A DNA stretch of 64,000 nucleotides from Carallia brachiata. Its lineage: Eukaryota > Streptophyta > Magnoliopsida > Malpighiales > Rhizophoraceae. The DNA lies in the NCBI GenBank assembly GCA_021464245.1, contig JADCRB010000118.1, positions 994,056 through 1,058,055 of the forward strand. The letters run 5' to 3'. The notes beneath the pieces were generated by a model. It worked only from the letters and a program-made list of their open reading frames with translations, searched no databases and was not told the DNA's origin. A program made the position numbers and the translations under genes. This document shows positions 26,551 through 39,606 of this stretch, one piece after another (positions within the stretch are counted from its first letter, which is position 1; each line of letters starts with the position of its first letter).

Positions 26551-27302
26551 TTTGGGGTACATTTGATACATAATACAGTATAAAATAATATGAGATATAC
26601 TCATCTCATCTTATCATATCTTATGTTTGATAATTCATTTGAATAGAATAGTATGAAACGTTGTTCTATATTTATGGGCTAATACCATCTCATATAATAT
26701 TATAAGATAAATTATCTCATAATATGAATTAAGCCTATTTCTCAAAATATCTTTCATACAAAAATTACAATGTTAGTCAAAAACTATTCTCTCATTTTGC
26801 CTTTTGTCATTACTCACGACCACTACCATCGCCTCCATCGTCTCTGCTCTCTCTGTCTCTCTTTCTCTCTCTCTCTCTCCTATCTCTCCCATTTGTCTCC
26901 CTCTCCCTCTCTCTTGTGTCTTTCTCTCCTAATTTTAATACTTAATTTATAAAATTTAATTATATTTAGATGGAAATTAAAAATTTATTTAATAAATATT
27001 TTATATAATTAACAAGAATTTAAAAAATCATAAAGATTATAAAATAACTAAGAATTAAAATAAGATGATTTTATCACTTAATTTTAGTTATTTGTTATAA
27101 AATCATTAAAAAATAATAATAATAATTAATTATTCTATAAAAACGATAGTCATTTTAATACATTATACTATCTAGTTATTCTATATTGTTAAGTGCTATC
27201 CAAACATAATTTATACTATAGTGGTATAGCCAATTGTATATTGTGATATACTATACTTTTATCTCCTATACTATCTAATTTGTGCATCAAATGCACCCCA
27301 AA
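26551..27302. mobile_element. Non-autonomous inverted-repeat element (~750 bp)
   Basis: The left end reads TTTGGGGTACATTTGATACA. The reverse complement of the right end reads TTTGGGGTGCATTTGATGCA, a 20 bp terminal inverted repeat with two transitions. The interior is AT-rich with a CT-rich tract at about 26840-26930 and no transposase. I could not find a clear target duplication, so the superfamily is undecided. Confidence 0.6.
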
Positions 27303-30300
27303 TGAATAATTAAAGTTGCTATCACTTCCACCGCGAGCAAGTTCAAAGATCTTACTTATTAGTGCACCTTTCTAAAGCAAATGCCGACCCACTATACCTT
27401 TGAGGCTATTAATTTCCCAATTTGCCTTACTTCCCAACTCCCCCCACACAATTCGTACTGAAGAAAAATGAGAAATTAGAAGAGCAGATCTAGAAGGTGA
27501 CCTCTTCCAATTTAACATGTGCAATTAATGCAACTCATATTGCGAAATTGAACCGACCGTGAGCTCAAGCAATAATTGACCTTTATAGCCAAGGTAGTGG
27601 CAGGGATTCCATTGCTATCACCTCTTATCTTCACTCTCCTCCTTGTATGGGCACTAACCCTCCTTTAGACTGAAAAAGAACAAACAAAAAAGGAAAGAAA
27701 TTAAACTGGCATTTTCGGGGAGCGGCCCTTTCGTGTGTGTCTTGGTACCCACGATGAGACATATAATGTTACCATGATAGAGATGCAGAAGGAAACATAT
27801 AACTGAAAAACCGATACATTTGTTGTCGGTCAATTTGCGCTCAAATATGTAATCGAAGCACCAAAGTCCTCCCAATTTGGTTTTCATGGCAAAAAGAAGG
27901 ACCATTTTGGCTACCAATATCCGTTTAGAATGATCTCTTTGATTAACCACTAGGTATGATAGTGGCACCAAATATAAAACTTAATGGTAAGATTTGAAGT
28001 TTGAATACTAGATCTCATTTGTAGTAAAATCTCTTTTTTCAATGTCATGAAGAAACTGTTCCACTCAAAAGTTTAATGTTTTTGGGAGAGGCCAAGATCT
28101 AGATCAAATAATATACTCCAAAATGTTCTCTCATGCAAAAGCCTATTAACTTGAAAGCATGAATGAAAAACAAATCAATTATATTTGTAAAAATTCACAA
28201 TTAAATGTAAGAGAATGTGATTTAACACAATACGACTTAATCATAAAGTTTTAATATCATAATAAAAAATTGTTCCACGCAAAGATTTAAATTGTTGGCT
28301 GAAGTTTAGCATATAAATTATATATTATACTCTAATATCCAATTTATCAGGACCAAAAAACAAAAATCCCTTTGATAGTTGATCAAATATGATGCGGCCA
28401 GCCCGAGATCCAATCCCCGAAAAGATATCGAGCCAATTTTAAAATATCGAGCTAAGAGGTTAAAGCCCAAAGAGAGACTATTTCTATATGGTATCTCCTT
28501 CTTAAGTAAATTCTTGAGCTTTTCTTCAATAAAGTTACCCTCATTCATGAAAAAGACTATACATGTCGATGGTATATCATCGTAGGAAAGGGCGTTGATA
28601 AGGAAAAGAATTGAGAATTAAATTTTGATTTTTTCAATTAAAAGTTTCAGTTGTCAACTATTTCTCTTAGAGTTGGCCCTTAAAGTAAACTTAATATTTA
28701 TGATTTTATCATATATCATAAATAAGACTCTGGAATCTTCCCCGACCAACAAATACGGAATTAGTTCTCAAAGTTAAACACACAGTCTCTAATTAATTCT
28801 TCTTTTATTAGTTATTATTGTATTTGAACTCTAATTAAGTGATTAATTGAATTATTTTTAATTATATTTCAATATATTAGATATGTAAAAAAAATTTAAA
28901 AAAAATTCACCATCTAAATGTTAAAAGTAATTCTAACATAAATTGCAAAAAAAAAAAAAATTCATGTAGGTATAAGAGTACCCAAAGGAGAGGGTTTTCA
29001 TACTTCCTCTAACTTTTGTTTTCATTACATCTATGTATATTCACCTTGTAATTTGCCTCTGGTTCTAATTAGGTGGATCCCTTCTGTGTGCGAGACGATC
29101 TTTATCTGTGAATTTCGGTTTGATTTGCAACGACTACACAAAAATTCTCATAATTTAATATTTACCATTTTATTATAAATATCATCTATGTTGTAAGAAA
29201 TATTATTCATATAGAATATTCTATATTTAATATAAATTTATTTTGAGTCTAAAATTTGAGTGTGCTTAGAATTTAACGTTTTAATTTGCTTCCTCAATAT
29301 AAGCACGGGCCCATCATCTCCCAAAACTGGTGTGTAAATGTTAAAAGGAAAAATCTTAAGGGGTTGATTCTTCTAGATATAAATAAACGCACGATACTTT
29401 TATTCTACATATAAAAATTTTATATTTCATGAATAATATTTTATACAATATATAAAAATTGTATGTTAAAATAATATTAAATTACAAAAATCTCTTATAC
29501 ACTGTATAAATTCATATGTCTATTTGTTTTTATGGGATTTTTTTAACAGAAAAAAAAAAACATATGGGATTGCTAGTCCACAAATTTAAAAAAACATATG
29601 CCGAAATGAGCGACAATTTCTTTGGCCCGCAACAGTGTCTTTCCCGTAGGCTTTGTCACAAAGCTCAGATACAGCGATGGAAAGTTGGAAACCGTTGTCA
29701 ATTTGTCCGCTCAAGTCGGTCAGTTTCTTTGACATGTGCTCGTAGATATTGACAATTTGTGTTTCACGTTTTAAATAAGAAATAAACATGGCAATGTATT
29801 TAGAGCTTTCCCATCATTGGATAATTGTTCTCTGAAGTCGCAAGTTCATGGGCCCACGGTAGACGTGATATCTTTCATTCCAGCTGTTCACGTCTATGAC
29901 CATAGCTGCAGTACATCTGGTCTGGTCCACACATCCAATGTGTTTGTCCTCTGGTTGAGCTCTCCCTAGTCCCAAGCTCAAGCATGGGCAACCAATCATG
30001 CATGAAGGTATTATCTGACGTGGGGTTTCCTCTTGCGAAAAGTTATACAAGTATATAATTATACGTATAAAATTAATACGTAAAATTTAAATTATTAAAC
30101 TATAAAAAATATATTAAATTTAAAAAATAAATAAATTATTAAATTTTTTTGTGCATAAAAATAAAATTAAATATATATCTTCTGAATGTAACAAATTTAA
30201 TGTAATTTTGTAAACCCTCCACTGGACACTGGCCCACGGCTGCTGTGGCTGGGAATTTTTTTTCTTTTTTGAATTAAAAGGAGTATATCTAATTATCAAT

Positions 30301-32918
30301 AACATTTGAAATTTAAATTTTAAATGTCACTCAAAACATTTAAATTTAATATATGTTAGGTTATACCTAGTTGGTTGAGCGTGCTTTGGATTTCGCAGCT
30401 GCTTCTACTACTTTTCCTTTTTCTCTCTTCCAAAAAAAAAAAAAAAGAAGAAGAAGAAGAAAAATGTTGACAAGTTTCCATTTTGTCTATTAGTAGTTCA
30501 TTAACGAGGTAGAATAAATTGGATGCCGTTCCACAAATTTTCTCACTTTGACCTATCCACTTAAGTACTTAACTCTTTTTGGTTAATTGTCTACTAGAAA
30601 AAATAAAAAAGAAAAAAACTCGGTGTTTCTCAATAAAAAAATAAAGAATAGGCTGGCAATTAAAACCATGCTAATCTAGTCGACTGTCAAATAACCTTCT
30701 GTTGGTTAAGCTTTCCACTTCATGCAAGTAAAATTCAATTTTCTCTAATAAATAAAGCAATTAATCGCAGATCCTTCTGTTTTTGGTGTGATTAACCTAA
30801 TTTTTCAGGAATATGAGATAGATTTATCACGTAAGTTAACTTTTATTATAAATTTTTTTTTTTTTTGTCTTATTAAAACTGTTAGAACAACAATAAGGAT
30901 AGAGAATTATGTGAGTAAGATTTAAAATTCAAATCTCCGACCTTTTGATTAATAGTTATTACTCTCAACTACTTGAACTATATCTAACCCACAGTTATGG
31001 ACCTTTAAATTTGTGATGTTTTGTTGTAATCTTGATTTCATCCTTTAAATCCAATGGATCATATCAAATTAAGTTATCATACCGAGTCCAAACATCGAAA
31101 GTTCAAACAAATAATTGGCATCTTTCGCAAGTTTTGAGCACTTAAATAGATGATGACACATCTTTATCTATCTTTATCTGTGTATGTCATGCAATTTATT
31201 AATAAAGACATTCCTTATACCTTGTGAGACCACACATATGAAAATTCTATTCAAATGAACATGAAAAGTTCATTCAATTGATTGTGCTTAAAGTTGTCAA
31301 TCAATAACCTTTAAATAAATTGTTTAAAGTGAAGAATATAATAAGGCATGGGGCAGAAATAGGCTAAAAAAACGTATAAAAAATATGTCGTAAGACGTAC
31401 AAATTTCATATACTTAGTATATATAGATTAGTTACAATTCTTTATTTTTTTCTCGTTTTATTAACTCACCTTTTGTAATATTGCAATGGTATTTTTATTA
31501 TTTTAGAAAATATGTCAAACTGTGCCTATCAATTTTGTATTCAATAAGTATTTTTCTTAACAAAAAAAAAATGTTACGATATTGTTTTATAAATTATGAT
31601 TAAATAAAATTATAATGTTATTTTTTAAAAATAATTTCATTTGTTGCCTTATCAAAGAACTATAAAAGGAAATAAATTTATTTTACCAAAAGCAAGGTTG
31701 GTGTGAAAGACATCATACTTTAATGAGAAATGAAGTTCAAATCAGCATCAAAATTTTTTTTCCAAAAAAATGAAGGATAAATCTTAGCAAATAGCGGGGC
31801 TCAACAGTAATCATACAATTATATTAAATTTGATGCTCTAAACTCTATGAGGAGAGGGAGTACGAAGAATAATTTGCAACCTTGCAAATTGCAATTAATA
31901 TGCATAAAAGAAAAAAAAAATAGACCGACATCTCTTTTTTTTTTTTTGAAATCTAAAAATGCAAGAATGCCTTTATGATATATCTATTTGTAAAATTCAT
32001 TAAATTGAAAAATATTTAAAATATTATAAATTTGATGTAAATAAATTTATATTGAATTAAAAAAATAACAAAACCAATAATATAAAACATATACTATCTA
32101 AAATATTTTTTAAAAAATAATATAATTTTACTAAATATAATAATCATTCATAACTGTAGGTATATAGAATGAAGCTTCAAAATAGAACGGACACAACAAC
32201 CACAAATATCCGACCACAGGGCTGAAGGAAGCAACAAAGAAAAAAAATCATTTCAATCGCTAAAAAGACACCTCACTAATTAATAATTTATGCTTCTATT
32301 TTTAAGGTCTTAGATTTTAATGTTAGAAAACATAATATAAAATTTATAAAAATAAGAAAAGCTATCATTATTGTATGGAATCGGCCAATTAAATTTTCTA
32401 ACGGACCAAAAAAAATTAAAATAAATAAAGTGGCAATAGAGGAGGCACAGTAAATTGCAGGTGACCTCCCAGCCTTGGTAACTTCATGTACATACAAACA
32501 ATATGATTTGCAATATCTGAAGCTACTTTAACAATTACCGAGAGTACCTAGAATTGAACCAGAAAACAGATATACAGGATGATAAACGTGCACTAATTCA
32601 GAACTAAATTGCACAAGTAAGATTATTTCTAAACTGATAACAAAAACCTATGAATTAGAAAACTAAAAAACCCTCAGCTGACTTAACTGCTGAATCCTTT
32701 GCTACACACCCAGTTGCAGCTTTAAACCAGGGTGAAGTTTCCACAACCCGAAAAGCGAGATTTGTCAATTTAGTTTACCTTGAGGATTGCCTTTAGAGTA
32801 GGAAGCTTTGGATTGCAACAAGAACCATGAACTGTATATGTTTCCAGATCCAACATCAGAAACATTGTGAGTCAGTCCCATCTTTAAGATTAACCTATGA
32901 GTTAGACAATCCAATCGA

Positions 32919-35326
32919 TTAAGAGCCAGCCTCTCTTACTGGTGAATCCAGAATAACTTGATCTGTCACTGTTGGACCAGAATCCACCTGGGCCGTAGCA
33001 AGCATACTATTATCCCTTTCTTTTGCCGTAGTAACGTTCAAGTCTTTATCACCTGTTGTTGGTGGGAGAGATTTCAGCTGATCAGTTGCTGCTGCTGGAG
33101 TGTCAGTTTGTTCTGTTGCTTGTGGGTCAATGTCCATCTGGCTGGTTGCTGGGTGAGGCATAACTTCTGGCAAAGGACTCTTTTCGTCAGGATTAGTTTC
33201 GGCATTTTCATATTCAGATAGAAGATCCATGAACTCATTGAGCAAACGCTGAACTTTCCTATTTGATGCCATTGCTGGAAGAATGTCTTCCCTCAGGAGT
33301 TTGTGCTTTCTCATTCCCTGTAAAGACCAAGAAAAATAAACTCAGACGGCACTCAACAACTCCTGCACTCCAAATATTATTAAAAAAAAAGATGACAAAA
33401 AAAATCAAATAAGCATGCCTAAATAGGTACACCTGCAAATGGGTTATAACTACAATAAAAAATGGATGAAAAAGGAAGAAGCAGATGAAACATTCAAACT
33501 GATATTTTTCAAGTAGCATAGACAACCTTGCTTTCCCGACCCGGTTCCCAGCCCAATAAACAAGAAAAAAAAAATCCCCGGAGGAGAAAGTTACATCAAA
33601 AAGCAGAGGGGGAAATTCTACATTGAAGCCTTACAAGCACATAAGGATCCCAAGCTAGATTTTTTGCATCTGACAATGTGGATTCAGCCATCCCAGTAGG
33701 AGGTCCAAGAAAACCCTCACAGACTTCACGTAAACGAGACTCATCTGCTTCTCTGAGATCAAATTAAAGTATGTCAATTGCATGGATGGCAAATATCCCC
33801 AGAGTGCATAGTCTTGCTGACGCATACATGAGGAAAAATCAAAAGCTTAAATTTACAGACATAGAAGACCTTGCTAGGAAGCGTATGTAAGAAAGAAGGC
33901 ACTGGCGATATTCGTTTGGAGACTTCAAAGCCAAAGAAGATGCCAACTGAGCCTCCAGATGAGCTCGTGTCTGTACTCCGTCATCTGTCACCCTGTAACA
34001 GCGCAGATAATTAAAATATAAATATGACTCCCAAGCAAAGTATACAAGCAGGAAAATGTTGTCACATTGGTAAGAAAATTTGATGAATTGCTCAAGGCAT
34101 CATCAAAAACCACAAGGATTTTGAGCGTTTGAAGAGGTGGAATCCCAAAAACCCAATCTCCACCTCCAACTCACCAGCTCACGCACGGGAAAAGGTCAGC
34201 ACACAAAGATACCTATCAAATAAGAATTTCTTTCTAAAGAAAGGTAAGCAGTAAGTAGCATACTAACAATTTTTTGGTTAGTACGCTTGTTGCCAGTAAA
34301 TACAAAACATTTCAATATTGAGTCCCACTAGGAGGACATAGGGAATAGCCATGGAGTAGCCATAGGAATGAGTTTAGCCTCTACAAAATTATAACTTTTT
34401 TTTTTTTCAAAACTAAACCTTAAACGTACTTAGTATTACCCTAAATTTACTTAGTATTACCTTAAGCCTTGATTATTATTTTTTTTTTTTTGGCTAGAAA
34501 AAACTTCCTACTACCTAGGCTACTCTATGGTCCTATTCTATGTCCTAATTTTTCTCTTCAATATTAAGGAAAAGTCAGTGTTACATTGGATGAATACCTG
34601 CTCCAACCTGGCTTTCTGGCCAAATACTTCCTAACATCCACCTGTAATGCAGCCAGCTCACCACTCTGAACTGAACCTGAATTCCAGGAGCTAGCAAAAT
34701 TGGATGCAGGAAAGCAGTCGTCTGCCACTCTCAACCAACACATCAGACTCATGTCAAAGAGAAAGGCATGCCTTGTGGCCAAGACCACTAGTGGACAACC
34801 AGACTTTGATAATTTTGCAGATATAACTTTTATCGTCCCTGGGGAAAAAAAAAAAAAAGAAAAAGAATAGCCCTATAATTTAGAGGCGAATTTGGCAGAA
34901 AGGATTTGTAAAACTGACAATTCATTTAATAAAGTGTTACTGATTTATGACATAGTAAGTTTCAAAAACAAAATAATCTTCCATCTCAAAAGCACAAATA
35001 AATTAAACTGAATACCTTTTAAAGATGAGTTTGCGTCGGCAGTAATTAGAGATGACAATGAGTCCTGAAGGAGACACTTCCGATTGAACAGATCCCACAT
35101 ATATAAGGATCCTTTCCTCGTGACCAGCAACAACTTCCAGCACTCATCACAATCTATAAATGTAGCTGTAGATCCCGTCATCATTGTTGGCATAGCACGC
35201 CTTCCAAACTTAGTATAAACCTTCTCAAAATATCAGAAAAGAAAATTAGGTTATATATATATACCTTCTTTATAAAAGCTTAATGTATTGAAGGTGGATA
35301 CATGCGAGGAAGGGAAGGAGGGAGGG

Positions 35327-35376
<50 letters not shown>

Positions 35377-38300
35377 TCTCTGCATAAATCTCCAAAACAT
35401 TCACAATCTAAAAAACCACTTACATCTTCATAACAATCTCAACAAAAGTATCAAATCCCCTGGAGCCTACCTAAACTTGTCACATTTCAAAAAGATGCGA
35501 AAAAGGATAAAGATTATCAGCTGAACAGGAATTTGGAGAGACACTGCTAAGAACCCTCCATAAAAACTATCCAACTGTGGCGCCTCCATGCAGTAAAACA
35601 AATGCAAATAGATCAACAACGACTGCATTCAAACATTAGATTTTAAATTTGAACAATCTATTTTTGACTGTAACCAATGTTTCCAGATGTGGCTGAAGGT
35701 TTTAACTCATTGGAGAAGATAGAAGAGTGACTGGGTGAGATCTTTAAAATCCAATCCTTAATGTGTGCCCCCATGTTGAAGTCTTAGTGTATGACCCAGT
35801 GTTGCGACAAAGTAGAGGGGAAGACTGGTGACAAGTTTAGGTAGCTGTTTAGGCCTTATGATGTTCTTCTCCCTTGCTATAAGACAGTATAATGGTGAAC
35901 AATTATTAGCTCCAATGCACCTAGTCCAGTGACCAGTTTAAGAAAAGTTCAACACTGAAACGTATCGGTAGAAGGAAACTGAAACTGACAGGGATAAAAG
36001 AAACATTGATACTTACCTGTAGGCAACCATCTTCACACCCAACGGCCCAGAAGTTAGCATTTCCTGCCAAAACAGTGACCCTTCCTGAAATCCTATCAGA
36101 CCAAAGACTTTGATCCCCTCTTGTACAGAGTATTTCTGTTTCTTTCATCACACATGTATCTCCCATCCCAAAAATGTCACTTACAGCATGTTCCCTCAGA
36201 CGAGCTTCCAAGCAAATTGGTAGGGTATCCTCCCCTATCTTCTTATCGAATACCCTAATTAAAAGAGGTGCACTACAAGAACCAGAAGAACTAGACGCCT
36301 TCATGCTCCCAGCCTGTTCCACATTGATGCTTCCATCTCTGCCTGCTGAGCCCGGAACCTTTTCAATTACCAGGCTCTCTGTAACTGTAGCCCTGGCCGT
36401 AACACCAGAACGCTCCTTGAAATCAGAGTTTCTGCCAGGTTTCCCTCTGAGAGAACCTTCTCTAGTGGCACCATCAACAGCAATTACCCCATTTTCATCC
36501 TTCCTGTGATCAGATGCCACAACAGAGGAATCTAAAGCCTCAGACTGAGACCCACTAGTGATTGTTTCCTGCCGATTGGCCAAACCTACTGCTTCAGGAA
36601 TGATTCTCTTTCTGCCATCAGGACGCCTATATTCTCTTTGCTTCACGGGACTAGATATCCGTGCACTGGTTGCTACTTTATTAGGCACGTCACTGGCAGC
36701 CGCATCAACACCCTTTTTCCCATCATCAACTTGAGGCTCAGAAGTCTTTGCTGTAACAGTCAAGTCAACAGAAGATTTTACAGGAGTCTGGTTTTTCTGA
36801 ACATCCGACACCACCTTTTTGCTTCCCGTTTGCTTAGCTGAAGCTGCCTCTAGCAATAATTGTGCTGGGCTCTCAGCCAAGTTTGCTTGACGACCTCTGA
36901 CATCCCCATAACGACTTCTCTTTAGCTCATCAAGTTCAGCATCACTTAGCCTGTGTCCGAGTTCTTTAACATCAAAATGGAAAGTAGCTACAGTCCCATC
37001 CAGGGAACAAGCAAAAAGAGAATACCCATCAGGGCTCCTGTTCCAAAAGAACAGATGAATAATTAAAATAGAAACAAAATTGCTATTGGTGTGAAAGATG
37101 AATAACTATATACTAATGACCTATACACCTCAATAAATATGTGGCTAAAGGTTTTGAGGAATCATGATACATACCACGATAAATCTACGACACTTTGAGT
37201 AAAGAAATGCTTGGCCACAAAAAGTGGACGAGGACTCGCAGTTGTCCATACAGTTATAGTACGATCCTGACTCCCAATTGCAATTACATTATATGGCTGT
37301 GATTCTTTCCCTCCAATTTTAGAAGCCCCATTGGTCCACCCAACTGCTGCAGCTTTTCCTTCTTGGGCATTGGCAGAATTCCTTTTAAACATTGAGTGGT
37401 TAAATTTCACAACAATGATGGGTGCATTGTGACCTAAGAAATCAAATGTTGCAGCCCATTCTCCTCTCTCTAAAACAGGCGCAGAATGCCTTGGCTTTTG
37501 GAAACCATGGGTTGTAGTTATGAAATGGCCACAAGGGGACCATCCTAGCCTCCTGAAAAATGTAGACCCAAGCTGAAACAGAATGAGCTTAAATTAGTAC
37601 AATAGGAAAAACAAGTTAAGTAAAAGAAAATTCACACGTCAAGAAAGGACTCACTGATTTTGCCCAGTGGCCATCTGTTCTATGAGCCAAACTCCAGTCA
37701 CTTGTTCGCCATATGATGACTGTCTTATCATCAGATTGGCTGGCAATGAAGGAACCAATAGGATCCCAAGCAACTCCTTTAACCAGGCTAGAGTGACCTC
37801 TGAGAACAGCAGTGCAAATGCCATTGCTCATGTTCCATATGTGGATAGTGTTGTCCAAACTCCCACTAGCCAATATGGAGTCATCTGGAGACCAATTGAG
37901 ATCCACCTACTTTAGGCATAGTAAACTAATCCTCAGTTAGACGATACCCAGTCAGACCATCAAAATTACAAGCATGCCTTAATGTGGTATAACAAACTGA
38001 ATAAGTTCATTGACATTTGTTTATCTATTCAATTGCTATTGTCACTTGTGTAAACAAATATTCAAGTCGGAGAAACAGGGGGTGTGGGGGCAACAAAGTT
38101 GACAGTTTTTGAAAAAGTAAATTCCGTTCTAAACAGAAAAAATTCAATCAAGTAAAAGTTAGATCAATTCACTTTCATCCAGCGAAAAAGAATTCCAATA
38201 ATAAGAGCAATTTCATTACCACATCTGCAGTATGCCCTCTCAAAGTCATTGCAACTTTCCAATTCTCAACATCTGGTGGCTCTCCACTGCCAAATTCTGT

Positions 38301-39204
38301 TGTTCCTGAGCCAGGCTTCCACTCATGAACCAAAATCACCTGATCATCAGAACCCGATGCAACATACCGGCCATGCTTAGCCCACCTAACACAATTGACG
38401 GATCCAAAGTGATCACGGAGAGTTGCAAGTAGCCTGTTTGTTGACTCATTATCTTCCAAGTCCCTGCTCACTGATTTCATGTTCCATATCCGAACCTGCA
38501 TGTGATAAATCAAAAACACTGGATCTCATATTTGAATAAGACCACATTTACCATGCAACTAGATGCAAATAACACAAGAGACAACATTCCAACTCAATCA
38601 GAAGATACGTCCTTAATATAGCTTCTTTGCTCCTGCTACCATGAGGGACAAGCAAACTATGGGAGGTGAACCGAGGTAGAGATATCGGAAGATAGGTAAC
38701 ACACGGGTTTCCTCAGAAGCATTAATATGCATATGTCCGCACAACGTCACTACTACTTCCGCTCTTCGGCATTAAGAAGTTTATGAAATATAACCAAAGA
38801 ATATGTAGCAGAGTTACTAGCAGATCAGAACCTTATAAAGAATTTGATATCAAGCATGCCTTTGTTTGTGAAAAGAAAAGGCATGAAAGAAAAGGCACGA
38901 CAAGCCAAAACATGTGCCACAGCAATTCAACAACAAGTTTGTTTAAGCCAAACTCAAAAGAATAATAGAAGCACGAAAGCAAAATCCTAAGAAGCACTTG
39001 AGAGAAACTAAACCATCATTGCTCTGACTCTGGCAAAGGGATTGATCAAAAAAAGATCTGAAAAAGACAAAAGAACTGAGATAAGAAAGGCCATACCTTC
39101 TGGTCACCTCCGCCAGTAGCAAACCTGAGGCCACCAGGCTGAATATCAATCGAGAAAATCTGCATTCCCTGATGCTTAACCCAGCTGGGTTTCTCTGCAA
39201 TCAT
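32919..39204 (-). CDS. HIRA: HIRA histone H3.3 chaperone, complete 10-exon gene
   Basis: Exons in gene order: 39204-39097, 38495-38220, 37906-37655, 37572-37175, 37037-36017, 35220-35016, 34838-34598, 33992-33870, 33752-33635, 33317-32919. All have GT/AG boundaries and consistent phase, giving 1046 residues, near the Arabidopsis length. The N-terminus is a WD40 propeller (for example [57 protein letters not shown]). A B-domain motif, [10 protein letters not shown], near residue 486 is the known ASF1 contact. The C-terminal HIRA domain follows ([41 protein letters not shown]), with a Thr/Pro-rich tail. HIRA deposits H3.3-H4 independently of replication, in a nuclear complex with UBN and CABIN1. 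Its neighbours are functionally unrelated. Confidence 0.96.
34323..34558. mobile_element. MULE-like MITE inside a HIRA intron
   Basis: Imperfect terminal inverted repeats: GGACATAGGGAATAG..CCATGGAGTAGCC on the left and, reverse-complemented, GGACATAGAATAGGACCATAGAGTAGCC on the right. Flanks read CAATATTGAG (34313-34322) and CAATATTAAG (34559-34568), a near-perfect 9-10 bp target duplication. The interior is A/T-rich, with actTAGTATTACC repeated twice. Lies in the intron between exons 7 and 8. Confidence 0.7.
35330..35372. repeat. (AG)n microsatellite in a HIRA intron
   Basis: About 21 AG units on the + strand within the intron between exons 5 and 6, preceded by a purine-rich stretch. Far enough from splice sites to be neutral. 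Confidence 0.9.
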
Positions 39205-39467
39205 CTTCGTTTCGTGTTTATCAACACGAGCAGCACTCTTTCAACGTTGTTTCCCTCAAACCGGCTAAAAGGGTATCAAATTTCGCAACTTTTACTAACC
39301 CCAGGACACTGAATTGCATTACAACCAAAACCCATCTCCAATTGAGCAAGTAGTTAATTGCAAACTATCGAGAAAGCTCTAACAATTATTGTTCTGTGCA
39401 GGCCCAAGGAATTCCATAGTGAGTGTGACAGTGAAGAAAAGGTAAAAATTAAAAAGCAAAAAAACCA

Positions 39468-39606
39468 AAACCCTACACTAGAAAGAATGCAAAATCAAGG
39501 GGTTTTAGAGTAAAAAGGCCCTGAAGTAGGAGATTTGCCTCTAAAGCTCTCCTCTTTTCTTATAATTGTTTTCTTTTTCTTTTTCAAGAACAAAAATTTA
39601 GGGTTT
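39468..39606 (-). promoter_or_regulatory. Two telo-box motifs upstream of HIRA
   Basis: AAACCCTA at 39468-39475 (+ strand) and TAGGGTTT at 39599-39606, both within 400 bp of the HIRA start codon. Telo-boxes are well-known promoter elements of plant genes for growth, replication and translation, and are bound by TRB-type factors. Confidence 0.45.

Larger units (their letters stand above)
21521..32918. other. Large AT-rich spacer between convergent CYP94C and HIRA
   Basis: 11.4 kb with no gene I can support. Contents noted: a 31 bp tandem duplication at 24031-24092; a long inverted-repeat element at 26551-27302 containing a CT-rich tract; and locally GC-richer patches at 26340-26550 and 29600-30040 that resemble decayed coding or transposon DNA but show no domain. 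The remainder is poly(A/T) runs and short low-complexity open frames. Confidence 0.6.

Noticed and set aside
27654..27971. 105-codon minus-strand frame MVPLSYLVVNQRDH...
   Set aside because: No domain, no splice partners, low-complexity C-terminus (FFFSL); not supported as a gene.
30361..30460. Stretch resembling a tRNA-derived SINE (taGTTGGTTGAGCG followed by an A-rich tail)
   Set aside because: No B-box (GGTTCGA-type) found at the expected distance and no target duplication seen.
32288..32497. 69-codon minus-strand frame with hydrophobic stretch just past the HIRA stop
   Set aside because: Hydrophobicity follows from T-rich codons; more likely HIRA 3' flank.
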